The translations under genes and the position numbers were made by a program. 64,000 nt of DNA from Chloracidobacterium validum (lineage in GTDB: Bacteria > Acidobacteriota > Blastocatellia > Chloracidobacteriales > Chloracidobacteriaceae). The notes under the pieces are model-generated. The model had not been told where the DNA came from. It searched no databases and worked only from the letters and a program-made list of their open reading frames with translations. Position 1 is the first letter of the stretch. Each line of letters opens with the position of its first letter. Positions 19,304-27,955 of this stretch are shown in pieces. The stretch covers positions 2,153,501 to 2,217,500 of the forward strand of contig NZ_CP072648.1 in NCBI RefSeq assembly GCF_018304825.1. The letters run 5' to 3'.

Positions 19304-20497
19304 ATGCGTTTGAGGGTTGCCATTATTGGTGCCGGCCCGGCCGGATCGGTCCTGTCGGCTAAACTCGCCGTGGCCGGAGCCGACGTACGGTTGTATGACC
19401 TGCACGGCGGCGCGTGGGAAAAACCCTGTGGTGGGGGCGTCACGGCCAAGGCACTCCGCCAGTTTGACTTTCTTCTTGACCAGGGTGAACGTTTCCCACG
19501 CCAGGCGATTCAGGAAATCGAAATCGTCTCATCTGGCGGAAGAAGCGTGACCTTCCCGCTGGACGACGCCCCATTTTGCATTTTCTCACGGCAAAACCTG
19601 AACGGACTGCTGCTTGAACGCGCGACGTCGGCCGGCGCGGATTTCATTCCGCGCCGGGTGACCGGTCTCCGGCGCGAGGTGCACACCTGGCGTGTGGAAG
19701 CCGGTCACGACCGCTGGAATGCTGATTTCGTCGTTGGCGCGGACGGTTGCACCAGCTTTGTGCGGCGGACGCTGGGACGCCGGCTTCCAGATGCCGACCA
19801 GGCGATGTGCTGTGGATATTACGTTCCGGCGGCGGGTGTCCCACGGGCGGTTGTCGCTTTTCCGAAACGTTTTACGGGGTACGTCTGGGCGTTTCCGCGT
19901 CCAGACCATATTTCGTATGGGATTATCAATCAGTGCGGCGAGTATCCGCTACCAAAGCTGTGGGAAGAACTCGATGCGTTTGTGCGTTGGCATCGGCAAG
20001 GTGAACTGCCGCGTGACCGCATCAGGTATGCCGCGCGGGTTCCGATGTTGCGCCGTAGCTCCTGGAAAACAAATCGAGTCGTTGGCACCGGTTGGGCGTT
20101 GATCGGCGATGCCGCCGGTTTTGTGGACCCGATCACGGGCGAAGGCATTTTTTACGCCCTGCACTCGGCAGACTTGTTGGCCCAAGCGCTGGTGGCAGAG
20201 GCTCCGGGGAGTTACGAGTGGCGGTGGCGAAAGGCGTTCGAGGCTGATTTGACCGAGGCATCGCGTCGCCTGCCGAAGTTCTACCGTGGCTCGATGTTTG
20301 GCGCGTCGGTCATTGACCGGGTGCTTCAGCTTTCGACGGTTCACGGCGGCGTAGTCAACATCATGCAGCAGGCCCTAGCAGGTGATGTGGATTATGTGAC
20401 GCTCAAGGGGCGTATCTTGCGGAGTTTTGTCGCGCCATCCGCCTGGCGTGCGCCCAAGCTAACGGCCCGGTCGGTTGGTTATCCGCAAGCGGCTTGA
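19304..20497 (+). CDS. Geranylgeranyl reductase family FAD oxidoreductase
   Basis: A 397-residue flavoprotein. It shows the FAD Rossmann motif IIGAGPAGS (7-15), PCGGGVTAKAL (family 'CGGG'), FVVGADGCTSFVRR and ALIGDAAGFVDPITGEGI. The family saturates geranylgeranyl chains of bacteriochlorophyll (BchP), archaeal-type lipids or quinones, and includes other flavin hydroxylases. The sequence alone does not fix the substrate. In a phototrophic acidobacterium BchP would be plausible, but no bch gene is adjacent. Start: MRLRVAIIGAG at 19304 with GAG about 7 bases upstream; an upstream in-frame start adds 11 residues without family likeness. Confidence 0.75.
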   Translation: MRLRVAIIGAGPAGSVLSAKLAVAGADVRLYDLHGGAWEKPCGGGVTAKALRQFDFLLDQGERFPRQAIQEIEIVSSGGRSVTFPLDDAPFCIFSRQNLNGLLLERATSAGADFIPRRVTGLRREVHTWRVEAGHDRWNADFVVGADGCTSFVRRTLGRRLPDADQAMCCGYYVPAAGVPRAVVAFPKRFTGYVWAFPRPDHISYGIINQCGEYPLPKLWEELDAFVRWHRQGELPRDRIRYAARVPMLRRSSWKTNRVVGTGWALIGDAAGFVDPITGEGIFYALHSADLLAQALVAEAPGSYEWRWRKAFEADLTEASRRLPKFYRGSMFGASVIDRVLQLSTVHGGVVNIMQQALAGDVDYVTLKGRILRSFVAPSAWRAPKLTARSVGYPQAA

Positions 20498-20587
20498 CCT
20501 GAGTCGCTAACTTGGCAGCGCTGCTGCCCTAGTCACGGTTGCCGGCCCGAGGCACAGCGACGATTGGCAGTCCCACCGGTGCCACGT

Positions 20588-20619
20588 AAAAAAATAGGGG
20601 ATGGCTTGCGCCATCCCCT
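20588..20619 (-). terminator. Rho-independent terminator of the Oar-like receptor gene
   Basis: A perfect 9-bp stem (20596-20604 with 20611-20619), loop of six. On the minus strand it is followed by TA and then a run of seven T. It lies 26 bases past the stop of the minus-strand receptor gene. Confidence 0.85.
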
Positions 20620-20645
20620 GAGCATCACCGCCAACGGGCCGCTGG

Positions 20646-23600
20646 TTAGAAGCGGAACCGCCCGCTGAGGGTCAGCGTCCGGCGTCCCCAGTTGTTGAGA
20701 TTACGCCCAAAGTCCGGGCTGTTCATGTTGTTGACCGGGATGCCGTAAAAGTCTTGGTTGAAGACATTGAAGTAGTCAGCGCGCAGCTCGAACGAGTAAC
20801 GCTCGAGCAGCTTGATCCGCTTGAGCAGGCTCAGGTTGGTATTGTTGAAGTCGGTGCCACGGAGTGAGTTGCGGGGTGCCGTGCCGTTGCCAACCGTGTT
20901 GATGAGCGGGAAGCCAGTCGCACCGACGACCGGCACGAAGTATTGACCGGTCGTGCGTGGGTTGCTGAAGGTCCGCATGTTGCGGGTCACCGGATCGAGC
21001 GTGAATGTCCCGTTCGGATTGAAGTTTGGACGATCTCCCGCGACGCCATTACCGTTGGTGTCAACCCCCGTGAGAATGGTAAAGGGCTGCCCAGACTGGC
21101 GCTCAACCACGCCTGAAATCTGCCATCCACCAAAGAGATACTCGGTCCAGCGTGGTGCATTCTTGAGCCACGGAATCTCGTACACGAAGTTGACGGCGAT
21201 GCGGTGCGGGCGGTCAAAGGCTGACACGGAGCGCTCGCCGCGCCGAATGTTCGTGAAATCTTGTGGCACCTGTGGGCTTGGCCCGGCAATGGCCGCCACA
21301 CCAAGCGACTCATCGTTGTCACTGATGAGCTTGCTGAAGGTGTAGGCCAAGCCAAACTGCAAGCCATAGCTGAAGCGCTTGCGCAGGTCAATGTATCCGG
21401 CGTTGTAGGTGGCGCGCGCCGTGGTGGAAATCAGGATGCGTGCGCCCCAAGCCGGATTGAGCCGGCGGGCTTGAACGCCTGGAACCGGACGACCGGCCTG
21501 CGCGTCAGCAATTTGGGCCGGCGTGAGTGTGGCAAAGTTGGTGTGGATCTGATTGATGCCATTAAATGAGCGGCTGCCGCTGTAGCCCACCTCGAGGACG
21601 AAGTCGCGGAAGAACTGCCGCTGGAAATTGAAGCTATAGTACTCGCTCCGCGGGTTCTGCGCATTTTCGGGCGTGTTGACGTAGGTCGCCAGTGGGTTGA
21701 AAACCGGTTGTCCGGTGACCGGCAACAACCGCGGATACTGGTCAAGGATGTTGTTCTGCTGACCAACAACTACCCGCGGGAAGTTGCTTGCGTTGACCGT
21801 GAGGATGTTGAAAAACAGCACGTCGTACGACATCCCATAGCCACCCCGGAAAACCGTCCGATCATTGCCGAGCATGGTGGCAATAAAGCCATCACCTTCG
21901 ACCCGTGGATTCCAGGCAAAGCCAAGCCGGGGCGCGACATTGTTGTTGTCGCGCCGGGTTGGACCTGGCACGCCCACGGACAGACTCTGGGCGTCACGTG
22001 CGCCGAAGAAACCAAACGGCACGTCGTTGGTTTCATAACGGATACCCAGATTGAGCGTGAGCGATGGCGTCACGCGCCAGTCATCCTGAAAGAAGTAAAA
22101 CTGTGACACTTGGCGGGCGTCAAAGCTCGCCGTCTGGAGCGCTTGTTGGAACTGAAACACATTGTTGTTGAGAAAATCGGCCAGGTTGTTGAAGGTGAAG
22201 GTCCCCTTCGAGTCGAAGGCCGCTCGGTTGTCGAGTTGGACATAGCGAATGTCAAAGCCTGCCTTCAGCGTGTGGTTGCCAAGTTGCTTGGTGAGCAGGT
22301 TTTGGAACTGGAAGCTGTTTTGGATTCTTCCCTGCGGGAAGTTGGCAAGTCCGCCAATGGTAAACGCCCCCCCGATGTTCGTGGTCGGGGTCGTAGGATC
22401 GTTTTCTGGGAACTGCAAGTCCCGCCGAATGAACCCAAACCGAAACTCGTTGAGCAGCGTCGGCGAGAAGGTATGAATGTCGCTGACGATAACGTTTTGG
22501 TCACGGATCGACTGCGCACCGGCAAAGCGTGAGCCAAACTGCAAGTTGCTGACGACGTTAGGTTGTTGACTGTCGGTGAAAATGTAGCGTCCGGTCAGCC
22601 GATTGGAGGCGCTAAACTGGTGGTCACCGCGGACAATAAAGTTGTATTCATCCGCCGGCTGCGTGATGGGCAACTGGACAATGCCCGTCTGAATCGGCAC
22701 ACCGTTGATGTTGATGGTCGAGAGATTCGTAAAGCGCGGGTTGAGCGCGTAAACGTCCTGCAGAAACCGGATGGAGTCGAGGATGGATTGGCGACTGGCC
22801 GCGGTCTGGGCCGGTGTCGTCGAGGTTGCGGGACGCAGCGGCACGGTGCTGAGCGCGGCAAAGCCTGTCTGCGTCGGAATGCGGGTCTGCGGTCCGAGCA
22901 ACTGCCCTGTGCGCGTCAAGTTCGCCTGAAAGAAGCCATAAAAAAAGGTCTTGTCGCGGATAATACGTCCACCGAAATCACCGCCGACCTGGTTTGTGTT
23001 GAACCGTGGCTGGCTGGTCAAGCCCCGCTGCTTCTCCAGGTTGTTGAGCGTATTGAGTCCACTGCCGAGGTAGTAGATGAACGCCTGTCCGTGAAACTCG
23101 TTGGTTCCAGACTTGGTGATGACGTTGATCTGTCCACCGCTGTTGCGCCCAAACTCGGCGTTGTATGGGTTGGTTTGAATCTGGTATTCCTGAATGGCTT
23201 CCGGCGCGAGTCCGATGGTTGGAATCGTCACGGAGGCGTCATTGTTGTCCGCACCGTCAATGGTGAAATTGTTGTTGCGGGCGCGCTGTCCATTGACGCT
23301 GATGCCGCTCGACCCTGGCGCCCGGAAGGCATTGGGTGACAACACAGCGAGGTTATTGATGTCGCGTCCGGCGGCGAGCGGGAGTTCAACTGCGCGGCGC
23401 GAGTCGAAGGTGGCGCCAATCGTCGGCGTATTGCGGTTGAGGGCCACGATGCTGTCGGCGCTCACCGTCACGGTATCGGACTGCTCGCCGACCTCAAGGG
23501 TGACATTCAATCCGGTGTCGGTTGCCGAAGACATCCGAATGTCTGTGTATTCAATGGTTTTGAAACCGTCTTTCTCAACGACGACCCGGTAGATGCCGGG

Positions 23601-23855
23601 GTCGAGCGCCGGCACGCGATAGGCCCCGGAATCATTGGTGGTCGTTTCACGGGACTGGTTGGTAGCTTGGTTGGTAACGGTGACCCGCGCACCAACGATG
23701 GATGCGCCGGTTGGGTCGGTAACGGTTCCAGTCATCGCGCTGCGCGTGAGCTGTCCCCAGCTCAACGCGGGTGAACCGACAACCCACAGCAAGCTTAGGC
23801 AAAGCGCTAAACTCACGTGGCGAAAGCGGCTCAATCGTGGCAAAAAATTCGACAT
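20646..23855 (-). CDS. Oar-like TonB-dependent outer-membrane receptor with carboxypeptidase-regulatory-like domain
   Basis: A 1069-residue outer-membrane protein. A signal peptide (about 1-35, ending ALSWGQ) is followed by a carboxypeptidase-regulatory-like Ig domain (about 40-125: GTVTDPTGASIVGARVTVTN). Next comes a TonB plug (FTIDGADNNDASV, NPYNAEFGRNSGGQINVITKSGTNEFHG), then a beta-barrel ending in the aromatic LTLSGRFRF. This architecture is expanded in Acidobacteriota. Substrate is unknown; relatives are linked to oligosaccharide or protein-derived compounds and surface adhesion. AGAGGA lies about 9 bases before the ATG and a terminator follows. It is monocistronic. Confidence 0.88.
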   Translation of the reverse strand: MSNFLPRLSRFRHVSLALCLSLLWVVGSPALSWGQLTRSAMTGTVTDPTGASIVGARVTVTNQATNQSRETTTNDSGAYRVPALDPGIYRVVVEKDGFKTIEYTDIRMSSATDTGLNVTLEVGEQSDTVTVSADSIVALNRNTPTIGATFDSRRAVELPLAAGRDINNLAVLSPNAFRAPGSSGISVNGQRARNNNFTIDGADNNDASVTIPTIGLAPEAIQEYQIQTNPYNAEFGRNSGGQINVITKSGTNEFHGQAFIYYLGSGLNTLNNLEKQRGLTSQPRFNTNQVGGDFGGRIIRDKTFFYGFFQANLTRTGQLLGPQTRIPTQTGFAALSTVPLRPATSTTPAQTAASRQSILDSIRFLQDVYALNPRFTNLSTININGVPIQTGIVQLPITQPADEYNFIVRGDHQFSASNRLTGRYIFTDSQQPNVVSNLQFGSRFAGAQSIRDQNVIVSDIHTFSPTLLNEFRFGFIRRDLQFPENDPTTPTTNIGGAFTIGGLANFPQGRIQNSFQFQNLLTKQLGNHTLKAGFDIRYVQLDNRAAFDSKGTFTFNNLADFLNNNVFQFQQALQTASFDARQVSQFYFFQDDWRVTPSLTLNLGIRYETNDVPFGFFGARDAQSLSVGVPGPTRRDNNNVAPRLGFAWNPRVEGDGFIATMLGNDRTVFRGGYGMSYDVLFFNILTVNASNFPRVVVGQQNNILDQYPRLLPVTGQPVFNPLATYVNTPENAQNPRSEYYSFNFQRQFFRDFVLEVGYSGSRSFNGINQIHTNFATLTPAQIADAQAGRPVPGVQARRLNPAWGARILISTTARATYNAGYIDLRKRFSYGLQFGLAYTFSKLISDNDESLGVAAIAGPSPQVPQDFTNIRRGERSVSAFDRPHRIAVNFVYEIPWLKNAPRWTEYLFGGWQISGVVERQSGQPFTILTGVDTNGNGVAGDRPNFNPNGTFTLDPVTRNMRTFSNPRTTGQYFVPVVGATGFPLINTVGNGTAPRNSLRGTDFNNTNLSLLKRIKLLERYSFELRADYFNVFNQDFYGIPVNNMNSPDFGRNLNNWGRRTLTLSGRFRF

Positions 23856-24407
23856 ACGAACGTTCCTCTAAATTGGATCGAGCTAGCCTCCCAAGGTAAT
23901 TTGCTTGAGAGGGTCTCACCGTGAGGTGGCAAGTTTTATGCCAGACTTCTTGGGGAACTAGGCGCAAAAGCTGGGTAAATACTTGTTTTTTTATATTTGT
24001 GCTGACTATGTCGTTCGCCTTGAAGGGAGCGCAGAAAGGAAATCCAATGCGGTTTTCTAAGGGGAAATCCATTTTCCTGAAGATTTCTAACCAAAAACCT
24101 GGGCAGGTTGTGTTTGGACGGATTAGCCTCCGCATTGTCACCCGGTGCTTGGGGAAGCTTGTGCCGCGTCTGAAACACACAAAGACAAGTGGTCTTCACC
24201 GCTCCCCCAGCGTCGTCACTGAGCGCGTTGAATAGACTCATCTTTGACCGGTCGCGTCGGGTTGATTAGGAAGGCTTAGGTCTATAACTGCTCAAGCTTC
24301 AGGGCAGGCTAGTGCCAAGATGGAGCGCACACCACCTTACCACGCCGTTCTGTTGACTCGGCGGTGTTGTGCCGCATGAGTACAGGGCACAGGAGTCACC
24401 CTGATCG
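23856..24407. other. 552-base gene-free interval
   Basis: This separates the end of the cmr operon (minus strand, stop at 24408) from the Oar-like receptor start. It holds the receptor ribosome-binding site and an AT-rich patch near 23980-24000 that could carry its promoter. I see no repeat array, tRNA, att-like copy of the tRNA-Asn 3' end, or credible coding frame in it. Confidence 0.5.
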
Positions 24408-25595
24408 TCACGCTGGATGACTTGAGTCCATCGAATCAACGGCTGCCTGCCATGCCTCCAACAGCTTCGTGAGTTGATCCTGGAACCAACTTAGGTCTTT
24501 TGGTTGCTTATTGAAACCGGCATGCTGGATGTCATTCCGCATTGCAGTCACGCTACGAGCAAGGGACCTGTTTGACTGCCTCCAGTCACCTTCTTGCTTT
24601 TTCCGTGCTTCTCTATCCAGCTCCGGTCCCGGGTGATCCGCATCATTCGGCGCGTTGAGGGTGATCCAGCCTTCACGGAGGATCGAGATCGCCTCACTGT
24701 AGCGTCCTATCTTCTGATAGAGCCGAGCCAGAGCGAGAAGAGACCGCTGCCCTTGCGCGGAAGACAGCCTGGCGCCACCAGTTCGCAGCGGCTCGACCAT
24801 GGCTTGCACCTGTTCAAGCACCCGCGCCAGTGCCGGTAGATGTTGAGTGACCTCACCCTTCGTTTGCTCGATGACATCGTAGAGATGCTGGGCTGAAGGT
24901 TGTTTCCCAGTCAGCAGCGAGCCGGTTCGGATCGTCGTGAAGTCATCACTGAAGCTCTGGATTGCTTTAGCCAGTTTTGGAAGTTGAGAGAAGCCTAGTT
25001 TTGCTCCCGTGCCGGCCAGCTCTTTGTTGAGAGCCCGACCAAGTTTTTCCGTTTCACTGGCCACCTCGTCCGCTTGCCCGGTCCGTAGAAGCATCATGAG
25101 ACTCCGCGACCACGAGAGCACTTCCAGGAATGGGGTCAGTTCCCAGATCGGGCTTGCTTGTTCAGACCCACGATACTCACCATAGACCACGCGAATCTGT
25201 GGCGGGTTTGGCAGAACGGATTGAACATACTGAATGCAGGCTGCCGCGAAGAACGGCTGCATGCGAAAACCGTGAGTAATATCGAGTAAAACAGAACCAC
25301 TACTGGTACGGATGACCTCGACGATAGCCTCGAACATCTGCCAGAGCTGCTGTGACTCGCCGCCGGTCGGAACATCAACTCTTTGGGGGACAGGCTGTCC
25401 GGCGGCTGAAAGCTCCTGGGTCAGTGTTTTCCCGTGCTGGTTCCAGGCCTCTGTCGTAGCGATCAGGTGAATTTCTTCGGGCTTGGCGAGCGATGCCAAG
25501 GCACAGGCGACATATCGCGTCTGGTGAGATTGGTTCTCGAAGAGATAGGTGGTCTCATTGTAGTTGCCCGTTCCAAGGAAGCTCATCAGCCGCAT
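24408..25595 (-). CDS. CRISPR-associated CARF-HEPN ribonuclease (Csx1/Csx2, TM1812 family)
   Basis: A 395-residue protein at the 3' end of the cmr operon. Its N-terminus MRLMSFLGTGNYNETTYLF is the hallmark of the TM1812/Csx2 family. A CARF-type Rossmann region follows, with LLDITHGFRMQPFFAAA near residue 105. The C-terminal helical part carries the HEPN ribonuclease motif R-x4-H (RNDIQH, Arg353-His358). Such proteins are non-specific RNases activated by cyclic oligoadenylate made by Cas10. The gene starts 9 bases after the cmr6 stop. The preferred ligand (cA4 or cA6) cannot be read from the sequence. Confidence 0.85.
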   Translation of the reverse strand: MRLMSFLGTGNYNETTYLFENQSHQTRYVACALASLAKPEEIHLIATTEAWNQHGKTLTQELSAAGQPVPQRVDVPTGGESQQLWQMFEAIVEVIRTSSGSVLLDITHGFRMQPFFAAACIQYVQSVLPNPPQIRVVYGEYRGSEQASPIWELTPFLEVLSWSRSLMMLLRTGQADEVASETEKLGRALNKELAGTGAKLGFSQLPKLAKAIQSFSDDFTTIRTGSLLTGKQPSAQHLYDVIEQTKGEVTQHLPALARVLEQVQAMVEPLRTGGARLSSAQGQRSLLALARLYQKIGRYSEAISILREGWITLNAPNDADHPGPELDREARKKQEGDWRQSNRSLARSVTAMRNDIQHAGFNKQPKDLSWFQDQLTKLLEAWQAAVDSMDSSHPA

Positions 25596-25604
25596 AAGGG
25601 ATTC

Positions 25605-26687
25605 TCACTTCTTGCTCGGCGTTGGCCACCTGAACCCGACTTGGGTGTCGTCAATGTATGCAATCACGAGTTGAACCAGCTCACCCGGTTGCTTGTCGGC
25701 AGGCACTTGGTCGCTGTTTTGAATCGGGCCCTGCTGCGCGTGGCCTTTGATCCGGGCACGCCAACCGCCTTTTTTCGTTCGTTCTTCTAGCAACTCAGCT
25801 TCAACGACATCGTTTGGCTTGCCCTTGTAAGGCTTAGGAGGGGGCGGAGGGGGCGGAACATCAAGTCGTCCATACCCACTGGTGGTTTTGCCACCGATGC
25901 CCCAGTCAGAGAGTGCGGCGGCCGTCAAGGAAAAGGCTAGCTCCGTCCACTTCTGACCCCGGTCACTGGCCGGTCCACGCCAGCTCACCGCGACCAGAAA
26001 GCGGCCGGCAACCGACAAGAATGGCACCGGAGTCGGGCTGTCAAAATCCGTAGGCGGAACTGTGCCGTCAAGCCACTTCGGATGATGCGGCGTCATCACG
26101 TCAAGTTTGAGAGGCTCTTTGTCAGAATCCGGCACGAACCAAGCATCGTGAAAGATGATGCAGCCACCGTCGTCGGTCGTCCCGAACAGCAGGCGATGAT
26201 AGTTGTCATCAGGCTGGAGGCCTGTGCCATCAAGCCATTTTCGATAGGCCTGGTCTTGCTCTGGCGTCGGCTTCTTGAACTTGGGGTCGGAGGCTCCCAC
26301 CACCTGATCGCAGTAATGCGCGGTCAGTCCCTTGAGAGCCGAACCGGGAATGAGCGGCATCCCATAGGTGTGGTGCAATCGGATGCCCGTTTCGAGGACG
26401 TTTTCCGTTCCCAGCCCGACGATGAGGCGACCAACGGTTTGTAACTCGCGCGCAACGGTCAACGTTGTGGAGAGTAACTGCCGCCAGCGCTCGTAGGCGA
26501 TGGTGTAAAGCGCACGAACTGCCTGGTTACCGGCTGCCTTGATGGCCGCCCGAAGGATGGCCTGTCTTTCCTCCGGTTTGCCACCTTCTCCCGTCGCGTT
26601 CTCACACAGGTAGCGGTGCAACACCAGTCCGGGATGCTCGCCGCGCAATGCTCGAATGTCCTTCAGGTCAAGAATCGGGGCGCGCAT
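25605..26687 (-). CDS. cmr6: Type III-B CRISPR RAMP protein Cmr6
   Basis: A 360-residue Cas7-like backbone subunit capping the target-3' region of the Cmr complex. It has the RAMP core motifs IPGSALKG (113-120) and the glycine-rich GIGGKTTSGYGRL (263-275). After a seven-proline tract (278-284) a further 76 residues follow (VVEAELLEERTKKGGWRARIKG ... GELVQLVIAYIDDTQVGFRW). They look like a small beta-barrel and are longer than the minimal Cmr6. It overlaps cmr5 by one base and so is translationally coupled. Confidence 0.92.
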   Translation of the reverse strand: MRAPILDLKDIRALRGEHPGLVLHRYLCENATGEGGKPEERQAILRAAIKAAGNQAVRALYTIAYERWRQLLSTTLTVARELQTVGRLIVGLGTENVLETGIRLHHTYGMPLIPGSALKGLTAHYCDQVVGASDPKFKKPTPEQDQAYRKWLDGTGLQPDDNYHRLLFGTTDDGGCIIFHDAWFVPDSDKEPLKLDVMTPHHPKWLDGTVPPTDFDSPTPVPFLSVAGRFLVAVSWRGPASDRGQKWTELAFSLTAAALSDWGIGGKTTSGYGRLDVPPPPPPPKPYKGKPNDVVEAELLEERTKKGGWRARIKGHAQQGPIQNSDQVPADKQPGELVQLVIAYIDDTQVGFRWPTPSKK

Positions 26688-27061
26688 TATTCCTCCTCCC
26701 CAACGGCTGCTTCGACGTATCGCTTCAACCAGCTTGCGGCATTGAGCGCATCGCGGCTCAGACGGAGATAGGTACTCAAGGGTTGGGTCCGCGCGGCCTG
26801 ATCGAGCGATTGCGCATCGGTGATGTAGTCATGACCGGCCGCCCTCAAGACAACGGCCAAGTAATCGATGAATTCATCCTCTTTCTTGGCCAAGGCAAAG
26901 GCTACGGCCTGGGCCAGGCCACAGGTATGGATCAGGGCCGGAAACTTCTTGACTGTACTGACAAATTCCTTATTCGGCTTTCGTGCGCCGTCACCCGTGT
27001 GAACCGCAATCTGTGAATAGGCCGCCTGCGCGATTTTCTGGCTTCGGGTGTGAACGTTCAT
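26687..27061 (-). CDS. cmr5: Type III-B CRISPR small subunit Cmr5
   Basis: A 124-residue all-helical protein. It starts NVHTRSQKIAQAAYSQI, typical of Cmr5, and has the KFPALIHTCGLAQAVAFALAK helix. Cmr5 subunits line the target RNA strand within the Cmr complex. It overlaps cmr4 by four bases (ATGA type) and cmr6 by one base. Identity rests on sequence pattern, length and operon position. Confidence 0.9.
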   Translation of the reverse strand: MNVHTRSQKIAQAAYSQIAVHTGDGARKPNKEFVSTVKKFPALIHTCGLAQAVAFALAKKEDEFIDYLAVVLRAAGHDYITDAQSLDQAARTQPLSTYLRLSRDALNAASWLKRYVEAAVGEEE

Positions 27062-27954
27062 CCCTTCATCCCCCCCGTGAACACAACGCGGACTTGCCCC
27101 CGACCAACCGTTGCCTTGCCGCCAATCTGAAGCGTCAGTGGTTCTGTTGCAAAGTCTGCCAGGAGCTGCTCAGGGCTTAGCGAGTCATCTCTGAAGCCGT
27201 TTGACTTGTAAATGCGTTCACACTGGATGAGTCCCATGAGGATGGTCTCGGCCGGCAATGATTCCTCGGTCCAGAGAGCGCCTTTGGCAACTGTTTTGGT
27301 CTCGTCGTCAATTCGTACCCGCGTGTGAACCTCGGTCCCGGTTTCGCACAGGAAGTCGAAGGCAGTATCCGGCAGGACGACGAACCGCTTCTGAAACACT
27401 TCGGCCCACGAATCATGCTTGCCGAAGACCCACTGGCCGATGTTCTCGGCCCACTGCGTCGCCAAGTCGCATGCTTGGGCCGTGAAATCGAGGTCTTCAA
27501 GGTAAATGTTGTTGTCTTCGGGGAGCGCGGAATTTTTCGCGTGATGGGCCCTGTCATCCGGCAGGGACGTAGGAACTTCTGGCAGGTCTTTCACACCTGC
27601 CAAGTCCAATGTCCGCCGTAGCATCTGTAAGCACAGCGGCGATGTAGTCCAGGCCAGCGTGCCACGAAAACTCCGCACCGGCAGGCAGACGAGCTTGGCA
27701 TCGGTTGGAATCAGCGCGCCAGCGTTAGCAGCTTCGCCGTCCTTATCGGCGCGGCCAAAGGCCAGTTCGATGTGCTGTTTCCCTTGTTGAACGGCCCAGT
27801 CGCGCCAAACCCCCTTGAAGCTGGAGCCACGCAGGATCGGCCAGCCGGTGATACCGTCGCGGTCAACTGGTAGATCAATGTAACCGACACCGCGACCGAT
27901 ACCGGCATGGGTTGGGCTGAGTGTGTGGAGCCAATACAGTCGAATGTTGGACAT
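27058..27954 (-). CDS. cmr4: Type III-B CRISPR RAMP nuclease Cmr4
   Basis: A 298-residue Cas7-family backbone subunit. LHTLSPTHAGIGRGVGYIDLPVDRD contains Asp27, equivalent to the target-cleaving aspartate of characterised Cmr4. PILRGSSFKGVWRDWA is the RAMP core. IGGKATVGRGQVRVVF is the C-terminal glycine-rich loop. The open frame extends 43 codons upstream into cmr3, but the ATG at 27954 lies one base after the cmr3 stop and gives the family N-terminus. It cleaves bound RNA at 6-nt intervals in studied systems. Confidence 0.94.
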   Translation of the reverse strand: MSNIRLYWLHTLSPTHAGIGRGVGYIDLPVDRDGITGWPILRGSSFKGVWRDWAVQQGKQHIELAFGRADKDGEAANAGALIPTDAKLVCLPVRSFRGTLAWTTSPLCLQMLRRTLDLAGVKDLPEVPTSLPDDRAHHAKNSALPEDNNIYLEDLDFTAQACDLATQWAENIGQWVFGKHDSWAEVFQKRFVVLPDTAFDFLCETGTEVHTRVRIDDETKTVAKGALWTEESLPAETILMGLIQCERIYKSNGFRDDSLSPEQLLADFATEPLTLQIGGKATVGRGQVRVVFTGGMKG

Positions 27955-27955
27955 G

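Noticed and set aside
23856-24407. att-like copy of the tRNA-Asn 3' end
   Set aside because: No matching block to the tRNA-Asn 3' region was found in this gap.
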